Shown here one piece after another: positions 30,983 through 40,260 of a stretch of DNA of 64,000 nucleotides (position 1 is its first letter; each line of letters begins with the position of its first letter). The notes under the pieces are model-generated. The model searched no databases. It saw only the letters and a program-made list of their open reading frames with translations, and was not told the origin of the DNA. Source of the DNA: Candidatus Ozemibacter sibiricus. Its GTDB lineage: Bacteria > Muiribacteriota > Ozemobacteria > Ozemobacterales > Ozemobacteraceae. The stretch lies in contig QOQW01000004.1 of the NCBI GenBank assembly GCA_003327425.1, forward strand, positions 124,001-188,000. Direction: 5' to 3'. The translations under genes were made by a program, and so were the position numbers.

Positions 30983-33298
30983 TCAATCGCGCAGCTCCGT
31001 GGCCAGCACGATATCCCGGTTGATGTAGTGGAGACATTCGTCGAGCTTGTCGCGCAGGCTGCGGTCCTCGGCCGCATCGCGAATCTGCCGGAGCAGATCG
31101 ATGGCCTGCCGGAAATTGCGGATCAGATCGCCTTCGGAGACGTCGGTCATGGCCATGATCTCTTCGAAGGTGGCTCCCCGGCTCCATTCGTACATCACCA
31201 TGGCCAGGGCGGGTTCGAGCGGCCGTACGAAGGGATAGCGGCGCGACAGCGCCCCGATGAACGAGCGCGCCTCGCGCAAGCACCGCAGCAGAGGCTGGCG
31301 GGGCCGGAATTCGCCCGCGCTGCCCCGGCGCCGGTATTCGTGCACGAGACTGACCGCCAGGGCATTGATCTCGTGGGGCGACCATTCATGGAAGTAGCCT
31401 TTGAAGTAGAGTTCGGTGACGGCGATCTCCTCGGTGTGGATGCGCGAAGCGAATTCCCCGCGCGCCAGCAGGCCCTTGTCATCGATGTAGCCGAGCTGCC
31501 GCAGGATGCCCAGCTTCTTCTCGTAGATCGGCAGTTGCAGTTCTTCCTGCTCTTCGAGCCGGGCCCGCCAGTAATCGAGCTTCTTACGCAGGCGGGCGGC
31601 CCGCTCGTACTGGGCCACGCACTTGTTGCGGGTCTTGCAGGCGCCGCACAGGTACCGCGCTTCTTCGGCTTTCAGCTCTTCGAACTTGGCGGCGAACTGC
31701 TGCTTGATCCGTTCCTGGTGGGGGCGGTTGCGGCGGCCGCGCAGGCCCGATCGCAGGGCCCCCGCCTGCCGATGCAGGGCCTGGATGATCTCCTGGCGCC
31801 GCCGATGGAAGGCCATGAACTCTTCGAGATCGTTCTGCTTCTCGATGCAGCGCGGCATCACCCGATCGATCTCGGTGCGGATCTCGGCCACCTTCTGGGC
31901 CAGGTACGGCAGGTGCCGATTGGCCTGGAACTGCGCGAAGTTCTTGCGCAGGATGGTGCGGACCTCGTCGGTCTTGTGCCCGCTGTACAGGTTCAGCACG
32001 CTGTTGAAGGACAGGTCGAACTGGCTGGTCAGCGGCTCGATATCGCCGTAGACCAGTTTCTCGAGCTCTTCGAGCGTCAGGTCGCGGGGCAGATAGGGCA
32101 CGACGACCCAGCCCATCGGATCGATGCCCCGCCGGCCGGCCCGCCCCGAGATCTGCGTGAACTCGAGCGATTTCATCGGCCGGAAGCTCCGCCCGTCGAA
32201 CTTCTTGAGGGCATCGTAGGCCACGGTGCGGGCCGGCATGTTGACGCCGACGGCAAACGTCTCGGTGACGAACAGCACCTTCAGCAGGCGTTCGGCGAAC
32301 AGCACTTCGACCAGTTCCTTCAACTGCGGCAACAGGCCGGCATGGTGCTTGCCGATGCCGCATTCCAGGATCTCGGCCAGCTCGTTGGCGCTCTCGAGAT
32401 TCCAGAGCTGGTATTTCTCGAGACAGGCTTCGGTCATCTCGCGAATGCGGTCTTTTTCGGCCGGGGTGGTGAAATCGAACTGCCGGGCCGCCTCGCGCGC
32501 CATGCGATCGGCGGTGGCCCGCGAGAACACGAAATACAGCAGAGGCAGGCGGTCCTGGTCGTGGAGGGCCTTGATGATGGTGAAATGCCGGTGCTCTTCG
32601 TCTTTGGCGCGATCGCCCCCGCGCCGGCGGCGCCCTGCTTCGGCCGCGGCCTCGTCGCCCTCGCGCCCTTTGAGGCGACGGCGCAGATCTTTGTACGACA
32701 TCAGCCGCTTCTGGTAGTAGAACAGGTAGGACAACGGCACCGCCCGTTCGGTGTGGGTGATGATCGAGACCTTCTGGTCGGCCACCGATTCGATCCAATG
32801 GGCGAGTTCTTCGGCGTTCGGCACCGTCGCCGACAGGGCGAGGAACCGCACCGTCTTGGGCGCGAAGATGATCGATTCTTCCCAGACCGTGCCCCGCTCA
32901 ATATCGCCGAGGAAATGGATCTCGTCGAAGATGACATAGGCGATGTCGGCCAGCAGCGCCGGGTCTTCGATCGCCATGTTGCGGAAGACCTCGGTGGTCA
33001 TGATCAGGGCCTGGGCCCCGGGATTGATCACCACATCGCCGGTCAGGATGCCGACCTTGTCGCCATACAGCCGCGAGAAATCACGGAATTTCTGGTTCGA
33101 CAGCGCTTTGATGGGCGAGGTGTAGACGATGCGCTGGTCGGTCTTGAGCACCTTCTCGATGAGGTATTCGGCGACCAGGGTCTTGCCTGACCCGGTGGGC
33201 GCGGCCAGGACCAGGGAATGCCCGTTCTCGATCTCGGTGATGGCACGGGTCTGGAAGGAATCGAGCGTGAAACCGCGATAGGTGACGTTCAGGGTCAT
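30983..33298 (-). CDS. Ski2-like DEAD/DEAH RNA helicase with DSHCT domain
   Basis: A 771-residue helicase related to Ski2/Mtr4 and actinobacterial HelY. Motifs: APTGSGKT, TSPIKALSNQKFRDF, GDV, DEIHFLGD (DEVH-like box II), LSATVPN, and in the second half TETFAVGVNMPARTV and QISGRAGRRG. A helical ratchet and a C-terminal DSHCT-like domain follow (NDLEEFMAFHRRR through VSEGDLIRNFRQAIDLLRQI). A cysteine cluster CGACKTRNKC lies around residue 555, where relatives also carry cysteines. It probably unwinds structured RNA. The start is one base after the stop of the LptA-like gene. Confidence 0.9.
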   Translation of the reverse strand: MTLNVTYRGFTLDSFQTRAITEIENGHSLVLAAPTGSGKTLVAEYLIEKVLKTDQRIVYTSPIKALSNQKFRDFSRLYGDKVGILTGDVVINPGAQALIMTTEVFRNMAIEDPALLADIAYVIFDEIHFLGDIERGTVWEESIIFAPKTVRFLALSATVPNAEELAHWIESVADQKVSIITHTERAVPLSYLFYYQKRLMSYKDLRRRLKGREGDEAAAEAGRRRRGGDRAKDEEHRHFTIIKALHDQDRLPLLYFVFSRATADRMAREAARQFDFTTPAEKDRIREMTEACLEKYQLWNLESANELAEILECGIGKHHAGLLPQLKELVEVLFAERLLKVLFVTETFAVGVNMPARTVAYDALKKFDGRSFRPMKSLEFTQISGRAGRRGIDPMGWVVVPYLPRDLTLEELEKLVYGDIEPLTSQFDLSFNSVLNLYSGHKTDEVRTILRKNFAQFQANRHLPYLAQKVAEIRTEIDRVMPRCIEKQNDLEEFMAFHRRRQEIIQALHRQAGALRSGLRGRRNRPHQERIKQQFAAKFEELKAEEARYLCGACKTRNKCVAQYERAARLRKKLDYWRARLEEQEELQLPIYEKKLGILRQLGYIDDKGLLARGEFASRIHTEEIAVTELYFKGYFHEWSPHEINALAVSLVHEYRRRGSAGEFRPRQPLLRCLREARSFIGALSRRYPFVRPLEPALAMVMYEWSRGATFEEIMAMTDVSEGDLIRNFRQAIDLLRQIRDAAEDRSLRDKLDECLHYINRDIVLATELRD

Positions 33299-33299
33299 A

Positions 33300-34058
33300 T
33301 CATTCCGATTGCATGGCCTTGGTATCGGTGCGGTATTCGATCCGCTGGCCATCGATGATGCGTTTCTCCATGCGTTTGTTCTTCTCGCTCCATTCTTCGG
33401 TCTCGACCCGGGCATCGCCCGAGAGGACCACGGTGGAGCTGGCTTTGTAGTAGTCGAGGTGGCGGCCCTGGCCGAACCGCTTCTGATCGTTGATCTTGAC
33501 GTTGCCGTCGAAGGTCAGGGTGTTCTGCCCACGGAACCCGCGCAGGCGGTCGGCCGAGATGATGATGCAGGTATAAGTACCCAGATCCCAGGTCCGTTCT
33601 TCCACTTTGAGCACGACGGAATCGGAGGCATCGATCTCGCCCGAGGCGCTGTCCCAGCGGATGTTCGTGGCATCGAGCGTGGTTTCGCGGGTCAATTGCT
33701 GCGACGCGATGCTTTCCTTGCGGAACAGGCGCGGGGTCAGCGTGGCCAGCATCCAGTCGGGGTTCTGCCCGAGGATCACCTTCCCGGCCGTCAGCAGGTC
33801 GCCTTCCCGCACGGCCTTGACGCGGCCGATCAAGGTCGCGACTCCGCTCGCCACTTCGAGGCGTTCGGCGGTGATGATCGTCTCCGGCTGCTCGGTCGGG
33901 ATCAGGAAGAGTTCGGCGGGTAGCGACGCGCCAGGGGGAAACGCCACGGGCGGTTGTACACCCCGAGCCTGGGGCGGAACCGCTAGAACCGATGCCAGAC
34001 CTAGCAGAACGGAGAGAACGTGGCCAAAAGGGAGAATAATGCAGCGACGACAAGCCAT
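33300..34058 (-). CDS. LptA/OstA-like periplasmic protein
   Basis: A 252-residue protein with an N-terminal signal sequence (residues 5-32, ILPFGHVLSVLLGLASVLAVPPQARG). The rest repeats the beta-jellyroll pattern of LptA/LptC/OstA proteins: TIITAERLEVASGVATLIGRVKAV, a second unit around TTLDATNIRWDSASGEIDASDSV, and a third at NTLTFDGNVKINDQKRFGQG. LptA bridges LPS between the two membranes; here no other lpt gene is near, so the role is inferred. The ATG at 34058 is the first Met before the signal; TATACT at 34079-34074 would give a leader under ten bases. The stop is one base before the helicase start. Confidence 0.72.
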   Translation of the reverse strand: MACRRCIILPFGHVLSVLLGLASVLAVPPQARGVQPPVAFPPGASLPAELFLIPTEQPETIITAERLEVASGVATLIGRVKAVREGDLLTAGKVILGQNPDWMLATLTPRLFRKESIASQQLTRETTLDATNIRWDSASGEIDASDSVVLKVEERTWDLGTYTCIIISADRLRGFRGQNTLTFDGNVKINDQKRFGQGRHLDYYKASSTVVLSGDARVETEEWSEKNKRMEKRIIDGQRIEYRTDTKAMQSE

Positions 34059-34073
34059 GGATGATTCCTGTTC

Positions 34074-34079
34074 AGTATA
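34074..34079 (-). promoter_or_regulatory. Possible -10 box of the LptA-like gene operon
   Basis: TATACT on the minus strand, 15 bases before the ATG at 34058; the -35 is unclear (TTGCCA is 23 bases away). It would head the operon running to 25156. Confidence 0.35.
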
Positions 34080-34177
34080 CCGGATCAATTGGGAAAATTC
34101 CATGGCAAGAGAGGAAGGACCTCGCTCTGAGGGTTCCACCGGTACCAGGCGGGCGTGGCCCGCGCGTTCGCAGCGAC

Positions 34178-36235
34178 CTACGACGGTGGTTGCAGCAGTT
34201 CGCGCAACCAGCGGGCATCCTGTCGGATCAGCTCGGCCAGAGGGGCCGGATCAGTGGCGAGATAGGCTCGCACCAGGGGTTCATCGAGGGCGAAATCGTT
34301 GCGCATGGTCACCACCCACTCGAGGCGGCCGCGCCCATCGAGATCGAACAGCGACATGCGGGCCGGCGACCGGACGATGAGGCGCCGATCGGCCGAGAAG
34401 TCGAACGAGAGCACCGCGCGGCGACTGCCGACGCGGACATCCTGCCCGACCAACCCGGTCGCCTCGATGCCCAGCAGATTCGCCAGGGTCGGGATGAGAT
34501 CGACATGCTGGGTCGGTCGATCGATGGCCTGCGGAGTCAGACCGGGCCCGAAGATCAGGCAGGGCACGTGGAACTGGCTGATGTGCGGCCCGGTGGCATG
34601 GGCGAAGAACCCGGCATCCCCGAGGGATTCCCCATGGTCGCCGACCAGAACGACCCAGGTACGCGACGCCACCCCGCTGGCCTCGAGCTGCTGGAAGAAC
34701 CGTTCGAGACGGTCGTCGAGGAAGGCGAGAGCGTTCTTGTACCGATTGACGATGCCGGTCACGGTTTCCGGCGTGGGGCTCAGCGACAGCACTTCGGTGC
34801 CTTCGGGCAGCGCCGGCCGGAACCGCTCAAAGTCTGCAGGGTAGCGATAATCGAAGTGGGTGTGATAGAGATACGCGATCGCCAGGGTCGGGGTCGAAGC
34901 CGTTGCCAGCAAGGGCGGGATGGCGTCGAGAGCGGCCATGGTCAAGGCCGGCCAATCGGAGGCAGAGGCCCCGGGCGGATGGATGGTAAAGCCTGCGAAC
35001 AAGCGGTCGAGACCCTCCAGGCCATCGCCCGGAGGGTTCCCCTGGACAAGATGACAGGCATAGCCCGAATCGCGCAGGAAGCGGAAGAACGCCACTTCGC
35101 CCAGCCGATGGGCCTGAAACAGGTAATCGACGGGCAAGCACCCATGGAAGAGGGCCGTCACCGCCGCGGGGGTCGAATTGGCCTGCGCCTGGTGCCAGCG
35201 CAGCCAGAGGCCGCTGGCGGCCCGTTCGGCCAGGAACGGCATGCCGCCCGCCAGCGCATCGGCCCGCCAGCTTTCCACGAGCAGCCAGACGAGATGAGGC
35301 CTGGTCGATGCCAAGGCGAAATCCCCGCGTGCCTTATGCACCGCTGACTCCGTGGAAGATCGCCATGTGAACTGCCCAGAGCGATAGTAGGAGGGTGGGT
35401 CCAAAACCGGCAGGTCGGACCAGGCCCGACGGAATTCGGGATGCCGATAGCGCGAGAGCTGAGGAACCAGGCCGGTTCCAAACTGCAACCGAAAGTTCAG
35501 ATAGGCAGGCAGGGGAATCACCCCAGCCAGCCTCTCAAATTGTCCAATATGGCTTCCCAGCAAGATCGCCACCAGCCCCAACCGGAGGCTGGCCCGATCA
35601 GGCGCCGGCAGGCGATCGCGCAGCAGATACCCGAGCAGGCCGGTTAGCACAACATACCCTGCCGCGGTCCTTTGCAGAATTTGGAGGGTGGCAGGAGGAA
35701 TGCCAGCGGCAGCGAAGACCCCCCGAAACTGGAGGAACCAGACATGGGTCAGGCTCAAATGCGCATTGGTCGCCGCAAAAAAGCGGGAATCGAGGTAGAG
35801 AAAAGCAAGCAAGGCATGCTGGACGAGGATCGAGCCCACCATCACCAGGGGCCGACCCTGACCGGCGGCCAGCTGAGCCACCCACCCACCCCAGGCGAGG
35901 AGCCCCGCTGTGATGATCACCCACCAAGCCAGGCTATGAACCCAGACGAGATTGATGGCCATGGCCAGAGCCAACGCCACAGGAGGTCCAGCTCGGCTGG
36001 CCAACCGAACCCCGTCGGGCCACACCACCAGCAGCCCGGCGAGTCCTGCGAACAGGGCCATGAGCAGGGTTCTTCCCTCTGTCCAGATGAACGATTCCGG
36101 CAACCAGAGGAACTCGGTCGGGGCGGTCAGGCGAACCAGCTCGGCCACCAGCAGCCAGGTGGTCAACCAATGGAAGCCGAGGTAGACGGCCCACGATGGT
36201 CGGGGGGCCGCCCCGAGCGAAACGGGCGGTGACAT
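34178..36235 (-). CDS. Membrane-anchored sulfatase-family hydrolase/phosphotransferase
   Basis: A 685-residue protein. Residues 1-265 contain about seven membrane helices. The remainder is an alkaline-phosphatase-superfamily sulfatase domain of the kind seen in LtaS, OpgB and phosphoethanolamine transferases: HLVWLLVESWRADAL (first metal ligands), NSTPAAVTALFHG with a Thr in the nucleophile position, AYLYHTHFDYRYP, and VVLVGDHGESLGDAGFFAHATG. No Cys/Ser formylglycine motif is seen, so a lipid-linked phosphoglycerol or phosphoethanolamine transferase is likelier than a true sulfatase. The active site faces the periplasm. TAGAAT ends six bases before the ATG and there is no ribosome-binding site. 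Confidence 0.82.
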   Translation of the reverse strand: MSPPVSLGAAPRPSWAVYLGFHWLTTWLLVAELVRLTAPTEFLWLPESFIWTEGRTLLMALFAGLAGLLVVWPDGVRLASRAGPPVALALAMAINLVWVHSLAWWVIITAGLLAWGGWVAQLAAGQGRPLVMVGSILVQHALLAFLYLDSRFFAATNAHLSLTHVWFLQFRGVFAAAGIPPATLQILQRTAAGYVVLTGLLGYLLRDRLPAPDRASLRLGLVAILLGSHIGQFERLAGVIPLPAYLNFRLQFGTGLVPQLSRYRHPEFRRAWSDLPVLDPPSYYRSGQFTWRSSTESAVHKARGDFALASTRPHLVWLLVESWRADALAGGMPFLAERAASGLWLRWHQAQANSTPAAVTALFHGCLPVDYLFQAHRLGEVAFFRFLRDSGYACHLVQGNPPGDGLEGLDRLFAGFTIHPPGASASDWPALTMAALDAIPPLLATASTPTLAIAYLYHTHFDYRYPADFERFRPALPEGTEVLSLSPTPETVTGIVNRYKNALAFLDDRLERFFQQLEASGVASRTWVVLVGDHGESLGDAGFFAHATGPHISQFHVPCLIFGPGLTPQAIDRPTQHVDLIPTLANLLGIEATGLVGQDVRVGSRRAVLSFDFSADRRLIVRSPARMSLFDLDGRGRLEWVVTMRNDFALDEPLVRAYLATDPAPLAELIRQDARWLRELLQPPS

Positions 36236-36241
36236 GCGGGC

Positions 36242-36247
36242 ATTCTA
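36242..36247 (-). promoter_or_regulatory. -10 box directly before the sulfatase gene (leaderless)
   Basis: TAGAAT on the minus strand, six bases before the ATG at 36235. The -35 is poor (TTCGCC at 19 bases spacing). Confidence 0.4.
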
Positions 36248-36255
36248 CCGCGAAT

Positions 36256-36284
36256 TTCCCCCTCAGGGCGAATCATGGTATATA
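36256..36284 (+). promoter_or_regulatory. Extended -10 promoter of the phosphorylase gene
   Basis: TTCCCC (36256-36261), 17-base spacer, TATATA (36279-36284) preceded by TGG, giving an extended -10. It overlaps the divergent sulfatase promoter region. Confidence 0.5.
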
Positions 36285-36319
36285 GTGACGTCTGCCAACC
36301 CATCGCCCAGGAGGAACGC

Positions 36320-38875
36320 ATGAAACCGATCCGGACCTTCGTCGTGAGCCCGAGTCTGCCGGGGCCGCTGGCCCGTCTCAAGGACCTGGCCTACAACCTC
36401 TGGTGGTGCTGGAACCCCGAAGCCATCGGGCTGTTCCGCCGCCTCGACCCCGAGCAGTGGGAGAAGACCTACCACAACCCGGTCCGGATGCTGGGCACCG
36501 TCTCGCAGGAACGCCTCCAGGCCAAGGCCCAGGATGATGGCTTCCTGGCCCATCTCGAGCGCTGCTGGAATTCCTTCCAGGAATACATGAACGACCGCCA
36601 GACCTGGTATGCCAAGACCTACGGCTATTCCGAGAAGCCTCTGATCGCCTACTTCTCGGCCGAGTTCGGCCTCAATGAGAGTCTGCCCCTCTATTCCGGC
36701 GGCCTGGGCATGCTGGCCGGCGATCACCTGAAATCGGCTTCCGATCTGGGTCTGCCCCTGGTCGGGGTCGGCCTGCTCTATCGGGTGGGCTATTTCCAGC
36801 AGTATCTGACCGCCGACGGTCAGCAGCAGGAACGCTACCCCGAGAACGACTTCCACAACATGGCCATCACGATCTGCCGCAATCCGGCGGGCAAACCGTT
36901 GACCGTCCAGATCCCGCTGCCGGGTCGCATCGTCACCGCCCAGCTCTGGAAGATCGCGGTCGGGCGCATCACGCTGCTCCTGCTCGACACCGACGTGCCC
37001 GAGAACCAGCCCCACGATCGGCGCATCACTCGCGAACTCTACGGCGGCGACACCGAAACCCGCATCCAGCAGGAGATCCTGCTGGGCATCGGCGGTTTGC
37101 GCGCCCTCCACGCCATGAACTTCCATCCGACCGTCTACCACATGAACGAGGGCCACTCCGCCTTCCTCGCCCTGGAGCGGATCGCCGTGGCCATGGAACG
37201 CCACCAGATGACCTTCCGCGAAGCGCTCGAACTGACCCGCCAGAGCAATGTCTTCACCACCCATACCCCTGTCCCCGCCGGCATCGACGTGTTCAGCCGC
37301 GAATTGATGGAAAAATACTTCTCCCAGTATTTCCCCAAGCTGGGCATCAGTTGGAAGGAATTCCTCGATCTGGGCTGGCAGAACGGCACTCCCAAAGGCG
37401 ACGGGTTCTCGATGGCGGTGCTCGCCCTCAACCTCTGCGGGTATGCCAACGGCGTCAGCAAGCTGCACGGCGAAGTCTCGCGACGCATGTGGGCCAGCCT
37501 CTATCCTCGGGTTCCGGCCCACGAGATCCCCATCGAGTCGATCACCAACGGGGTCCACGTGCGGTCCTACATCTCCCAGGAATTCTCGACCCTCTACGAT
37601 CGCTACCTCGGTCCGCGCTGGATCCACTCGCCCTGGGATCACACCGTCTGGCAGAAGGTCGATCAGATCCCGCCCGAAGAGCTGTGGCGCACCCACGAAC
37701 GCCGGCGTGAACGGCTGGTCGCGTTCGCCCGCCAGCGCTTGCAGCAGCAGCTGCAGGCCCGCGGCGCCCCCCCGTCCGAGATCGAGCACGCCAAGGAAGT
37801 GCTCGACCCCGAGACGCTGACGATCGGATTCGCACGCCGGTTCGCCACCTACAAACGCGCCACCCTCCTGTTCCGTGACAAGGAGCGGCTGGTGCGCATC
37901 CTGACCAACAAAGAGCGACCGGTCCAGTTGATCATCGCCGGCAAGGCGCACCCCAAGGACGAACCCGGCAAGGCCTTCATCAAAGAGATCATCCAGCACT
38001 GCAAGGACGAACGGATCCGGCGCCACATCACCTTCATCGAGAACTACGACGTGGTGGTCGCCCGCTACCTCGTCCAGGGCGTCGACGTCTGGCTGAACAA
38101 CCCCCGCCGCCCGCAGGAGGCCAGCGGCACCAGCGGCATGAAGGCGGCCGCCAACGGCGCCCTCAACCTGTCGATCCTCGACGGCTGGTGGGATGAAGCC
38201 TACACCCCCGAGGTCGGCTGGGCCATCGGCAACCGCGACGAGCACCCCGACCCCACCTACCAGGATGACGTGGAAGCCAACTCCCTCTACGAGCTCCTCG
38301 AGAAAGAGGTCGTTCCCACCTTCTACGACCGCGGCCGGGACAACCTCCCCCGTCGCTGGATCAACATGATGCGCGCCTCCATGCGGCAACTGATCCCGGT
38401 CTTCAATACCAACCGCATGGTGGCGGAATACACCGACATGTACTACCAGCCCGGCAATCTGCGGTACCGGGCACTGTCGGAGAATGACCGGGCCCGGGCC
38501 CGCGCCCTCGCCCGCTGGCTCGAGGAAGTGCGCACCTGCTGGGGCAATGTCCGGATCGAGTCGGTCGAAGCCGAAGGCGGGGAGGAACACCGGGTCGGCG
38601 AGAACCTCCGCATCAAGATCCGCCTCTACCTCGATCGCCTGAAGGCCAATGATGTGGCGGTCGAGGTCTTCCACGGCTTCGTGTCGGCCAACGATCAAAT
38701 CGAAACCGGCCAGGCGGTGCGCGCCCAGGTCGTCCATGAAGAGGCCGGCCGCGCCACCTTCGAAGGCAACATCACCTTCGCCAGTTCGGGCCGCATGGGA
38801 TTCGCCGTGCGGGTGCTGCCCAGCCATCCCGACCTCATCCACCCGATCCTGACCGGCCACATTCTCTGGTCGTAG
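36320..38875 (+). CDS. glgP: Alpha-glucan phosphorylase (GT35)
   Basis: An 851-residue cytoplasmic enzyme that releases glucose-1-phosphate from glycogen or maltodextrin. It belongs to the short GlgP type with an N-terminal DUF3417-like domain (LARLKDLAYNLWWCWNPEA). AYFSAEFGLNESLPLYSGGLG, VYHMNEGHSAFLALER, TTHTPVPAGIDVF and ITNGVHVRSYI are typical, and the PLP lysine is in EASGTSGMKAAANGALN (about residue 612). AGGAGGAACGC precedes the ATG at 36320. No other glycogen gene is close by. A hairpin follows the gene. Confidence 0.95.
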   Translation: MKPIRTFVVSPSLPGPLARLKDLAYNLWWCWNPEAIGLFRRLDPEQWEKTYHNPVRMLGTVSQERLQAKAQDDGFLAHLERCWNSFQEYMNDRQTWYAKTYGYSEKPLIAYFSAEFGLNESLPLYSGGLGMLAGDHLKSASDLGLPLVGVGLLYRVGYFQQYLTADGQQQERYPENDFHNMAITICRNPAGKPLTVQIPLPGRIVTAQLWKIAVGRITLLLLDTDVPENQPHDRRITRELYGGDTETRIQQEILLGIGGLRALHAMNFHPTVYHMNEGHSAFLALERIAVAMERHQMTFREALELTRQSNVFTTHTPVPAGIDVFSRELMEKYFSQYFPKLGISWKEFLDLGWQNGTPKGDGFSMAVLALNLCGYANGVSKLHGEVSRRMWASLYPRVPAHEIPIESITNGVHVRSYISQEFSTLYDRYLGPRWIHSPWDHTVWQKVDQIPPEELWRTHERRRERLVAFARQRLQQQLQARGAPPSEIEHAKEVLDPETLTIGFARRFATYKRATLLFRDKERLVRILTNKERPVQLIIAGKAHPKDEPGKAFIKEIIQHCKDERIRRHITFIENYDVVVARYLVQGVDVWLNNPRRPQEASGTSGMKAAANGALNLSILDGWWDEAYTPEVGWAIGNRDEHPDPTYQDDVEANSLYELLEKEVVPTFYDRGRDNLPRRWINMMRASMRQLIPVFNTNRMVAEYTDMYYQPGNLRYRALSENDRARARALARWLEEVRTCWGNVRIESVEAEGGEEHRVGENLRIKIRLYLDRLKANDVAVEVFHGFVSANDQIETGQAVRAQVVHEEAGRATFEGNITFASSGRMGFAVRVLPSHPDLIHPILTGHILWS

Positions 38876-38905
38876 GCTGCTGTCCAGGGGTTCGCTGCAC
38901 CTGGC

Positions 38906-38949
38906 CTCGCCCTCGCCCCAGGATTCCCTGTCCTGCCGGCGAGGGCGAG
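38906..38949 (+). terminator. Hairpin after the phosphorylase gene
   Basis: CTCGCCCTCGCC (38906-38917) and GGCGAGGGCGAG (38938-38949) pair perfectly over 12 bases with a 20-base loop, followed by ATCGATTTATCG. A weak T-tract makes it a moderate terminator call. Confidence 0.55.
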
Positions 38950-39062
38950 ATCGATTTATCGCTCCTTCGGGGATGCGATCCAGCCTTGTTCGGACCATCC
39001 CCGCCGCCAGATCGGGGTTCGCGTTGTCGACCAGAGAAGTCGCTCCCATTCAGGAAAGGCGG

Positions 39063-39092
39063 TTGCCCGAAGCGGTGCCATCACGGTAGAAT
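39063..39092 (+). promoter_or_regulatory. Promoter of the SBF transporter gene (leaderless)
   Basis: TTGCCC (39063-39068), 18-base spacer, TAGAAT (39087-39092). The ATG at 39101 is 8 bases after the -10 box and no ribosome-binding site is present. Confidence 0.55.
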
Positions 39093-39100
39093 CGGGCGCC

Positions 39101-40123
39101 ATGCGCACCCTGGGCTCGAGCATCAATCGGTTTTTCGAGGCGCACCTGTTCGCCTGCCTCCTCGCCGGATCGACGGTGGGCTGGCTGCTGGACAACCTCC
39201 TGGCGCAGGGACGGTTCCTCGTTCCGGGCATGTTCGCGTTCATGACCTTCGTCGCCTCTTTGCGCTGCAGCTGGTCGGACGTGCGTCGGGTGCTCGCCCA
39301 TCCTGGTCCGCTGCTGGTCACCCTTCTGCTGCTGCATCTGGCGGTCCCGCTGCTGGTCAAGCTGGCGGCGCGCTTCGTGCCGCCGGCCTCGCCCGAGATC
39401 CTGGCCGGGTTCATCCTGGTCGGGGCGGTGCCGATCGGCGTCACTTCCGCCATCTGGACCGGACTGGCCGGCGGCGATGTGCCGCTGGCCCTGACCGCCG
39501 CCACGCTCGACACCATGCTGTCCCCCCTGGTGACCCCGGCGGTCATTTCCCTCTTCCTGGGCCTGGAGGTACAGATCGACCTGTGGGGGCTGCAGCTCGC
39601 TCTGCTGCAGATGCTGGTCATCCCGGCGGCCATCGGGCTTACCGTCCGCGACATGTCAGGAGGAGCCGCCCATGAGCGGGCGGCTCCCTTCCTGGGGCCC
39701 CCGGCCCACGCCATGCTGGTGGCGGTCATCGCCATCAACGTCGCCACCGTGCGCGGCGCCCTGGAGGCCCGCAGCGTCGACCTCGGCTGGTGGGTGCTGG
39801 GCGCTTTCCTGCTGGTGGCGGCCGATTACCTTCTGGGCCTGGCGGTGCCGCGCGGGCTGGGCTATCCTCCCCCGGTCGCCACCGCCCTCGCCTACTCGGT
39901 CGGCATCCGCAATCTCAGCGCCGGCCTGGTCATCGCCATGGCGCATTTCCCGCCCGCCACCGGCATTCCTGTGGTGCTTTCGATGCTGTTCCAGCAGCCC
40001 CTGGCCGCCCTGCTGCGCCACTGGCTCCAGCCGCGAACAGCCCGCCCCACCGAAACCCCCGATTTCCCTTTATCGCCTCCGACCCCGGACCAGGCCGCGA
40101 CAAACGAAGCAAGAACGCCATGA
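39101..40123 (+). CDS. Bile acid:sodium symporter (SBF) family transporter
   Basis: A 340-residue membrane protein with nine or ten helices, in the BASS/SBF fold. PPASPEILAGFILVGAVPIGVTSAIWTGLAGGDVPLAL and ATLDTMLSPLVTPAVI correspond to the two crossing-helix regions with their Gly/Pro breaks, and SVGIRNLSAGLVIAMAHFPP to the second half. Such carriers import organic anions (for example pantoate, pyruvate or sulfonates) with sodium; the substrate is not evident. The last 35 residues are a disordered Pro/Thr tail. The gene is monocistronic, with nothing obvious in 40124-40260 beyond a small GC hairpin at 40234-40247. Confidence 0.85.
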   Translation: MRTLGSSINRFFEAHLFACLLAGSTVGWLLDNLLAQGRFLVPGMFAFMTFVASLRCSWSDVRRVLAHPGPLLVTLLLLHLAVPLLVKLAARFVPPASPEILAGFILVGAVPIGVTSAIWTGLAGGDVPLALTAATLDTMLSPLVTPAVISLFLGLEVQIDLWGLQLALLQMLVIPAAIGLTVRDMSGGAAHERAAPFLGPPAHAMLVAVIAINVATVRGALEARSVDLGWWVLGAFLLVAADYLLGLAVPRGLGYPPPVATALAYSVGIRNLSAGLVIAMAHFPPATGIPVVLSMLFQQPLAALLRHWLQPRTARPTETPDFPLSPPTPDQAATNEARTP

Positions 40124-40260
40124 TCGAAGGGTGCCCCCGGCCAGGAGGTGACGCCTCAAGGCGAAGGGCCCGCCGTGGCTTCAGGGAAAAGCCTCACCAT
40201 GAGCGGCATTCGGATGATTCAGACCGCATGCCGCCCGGCGGGCCGGGGCGTTTCCTTGCC

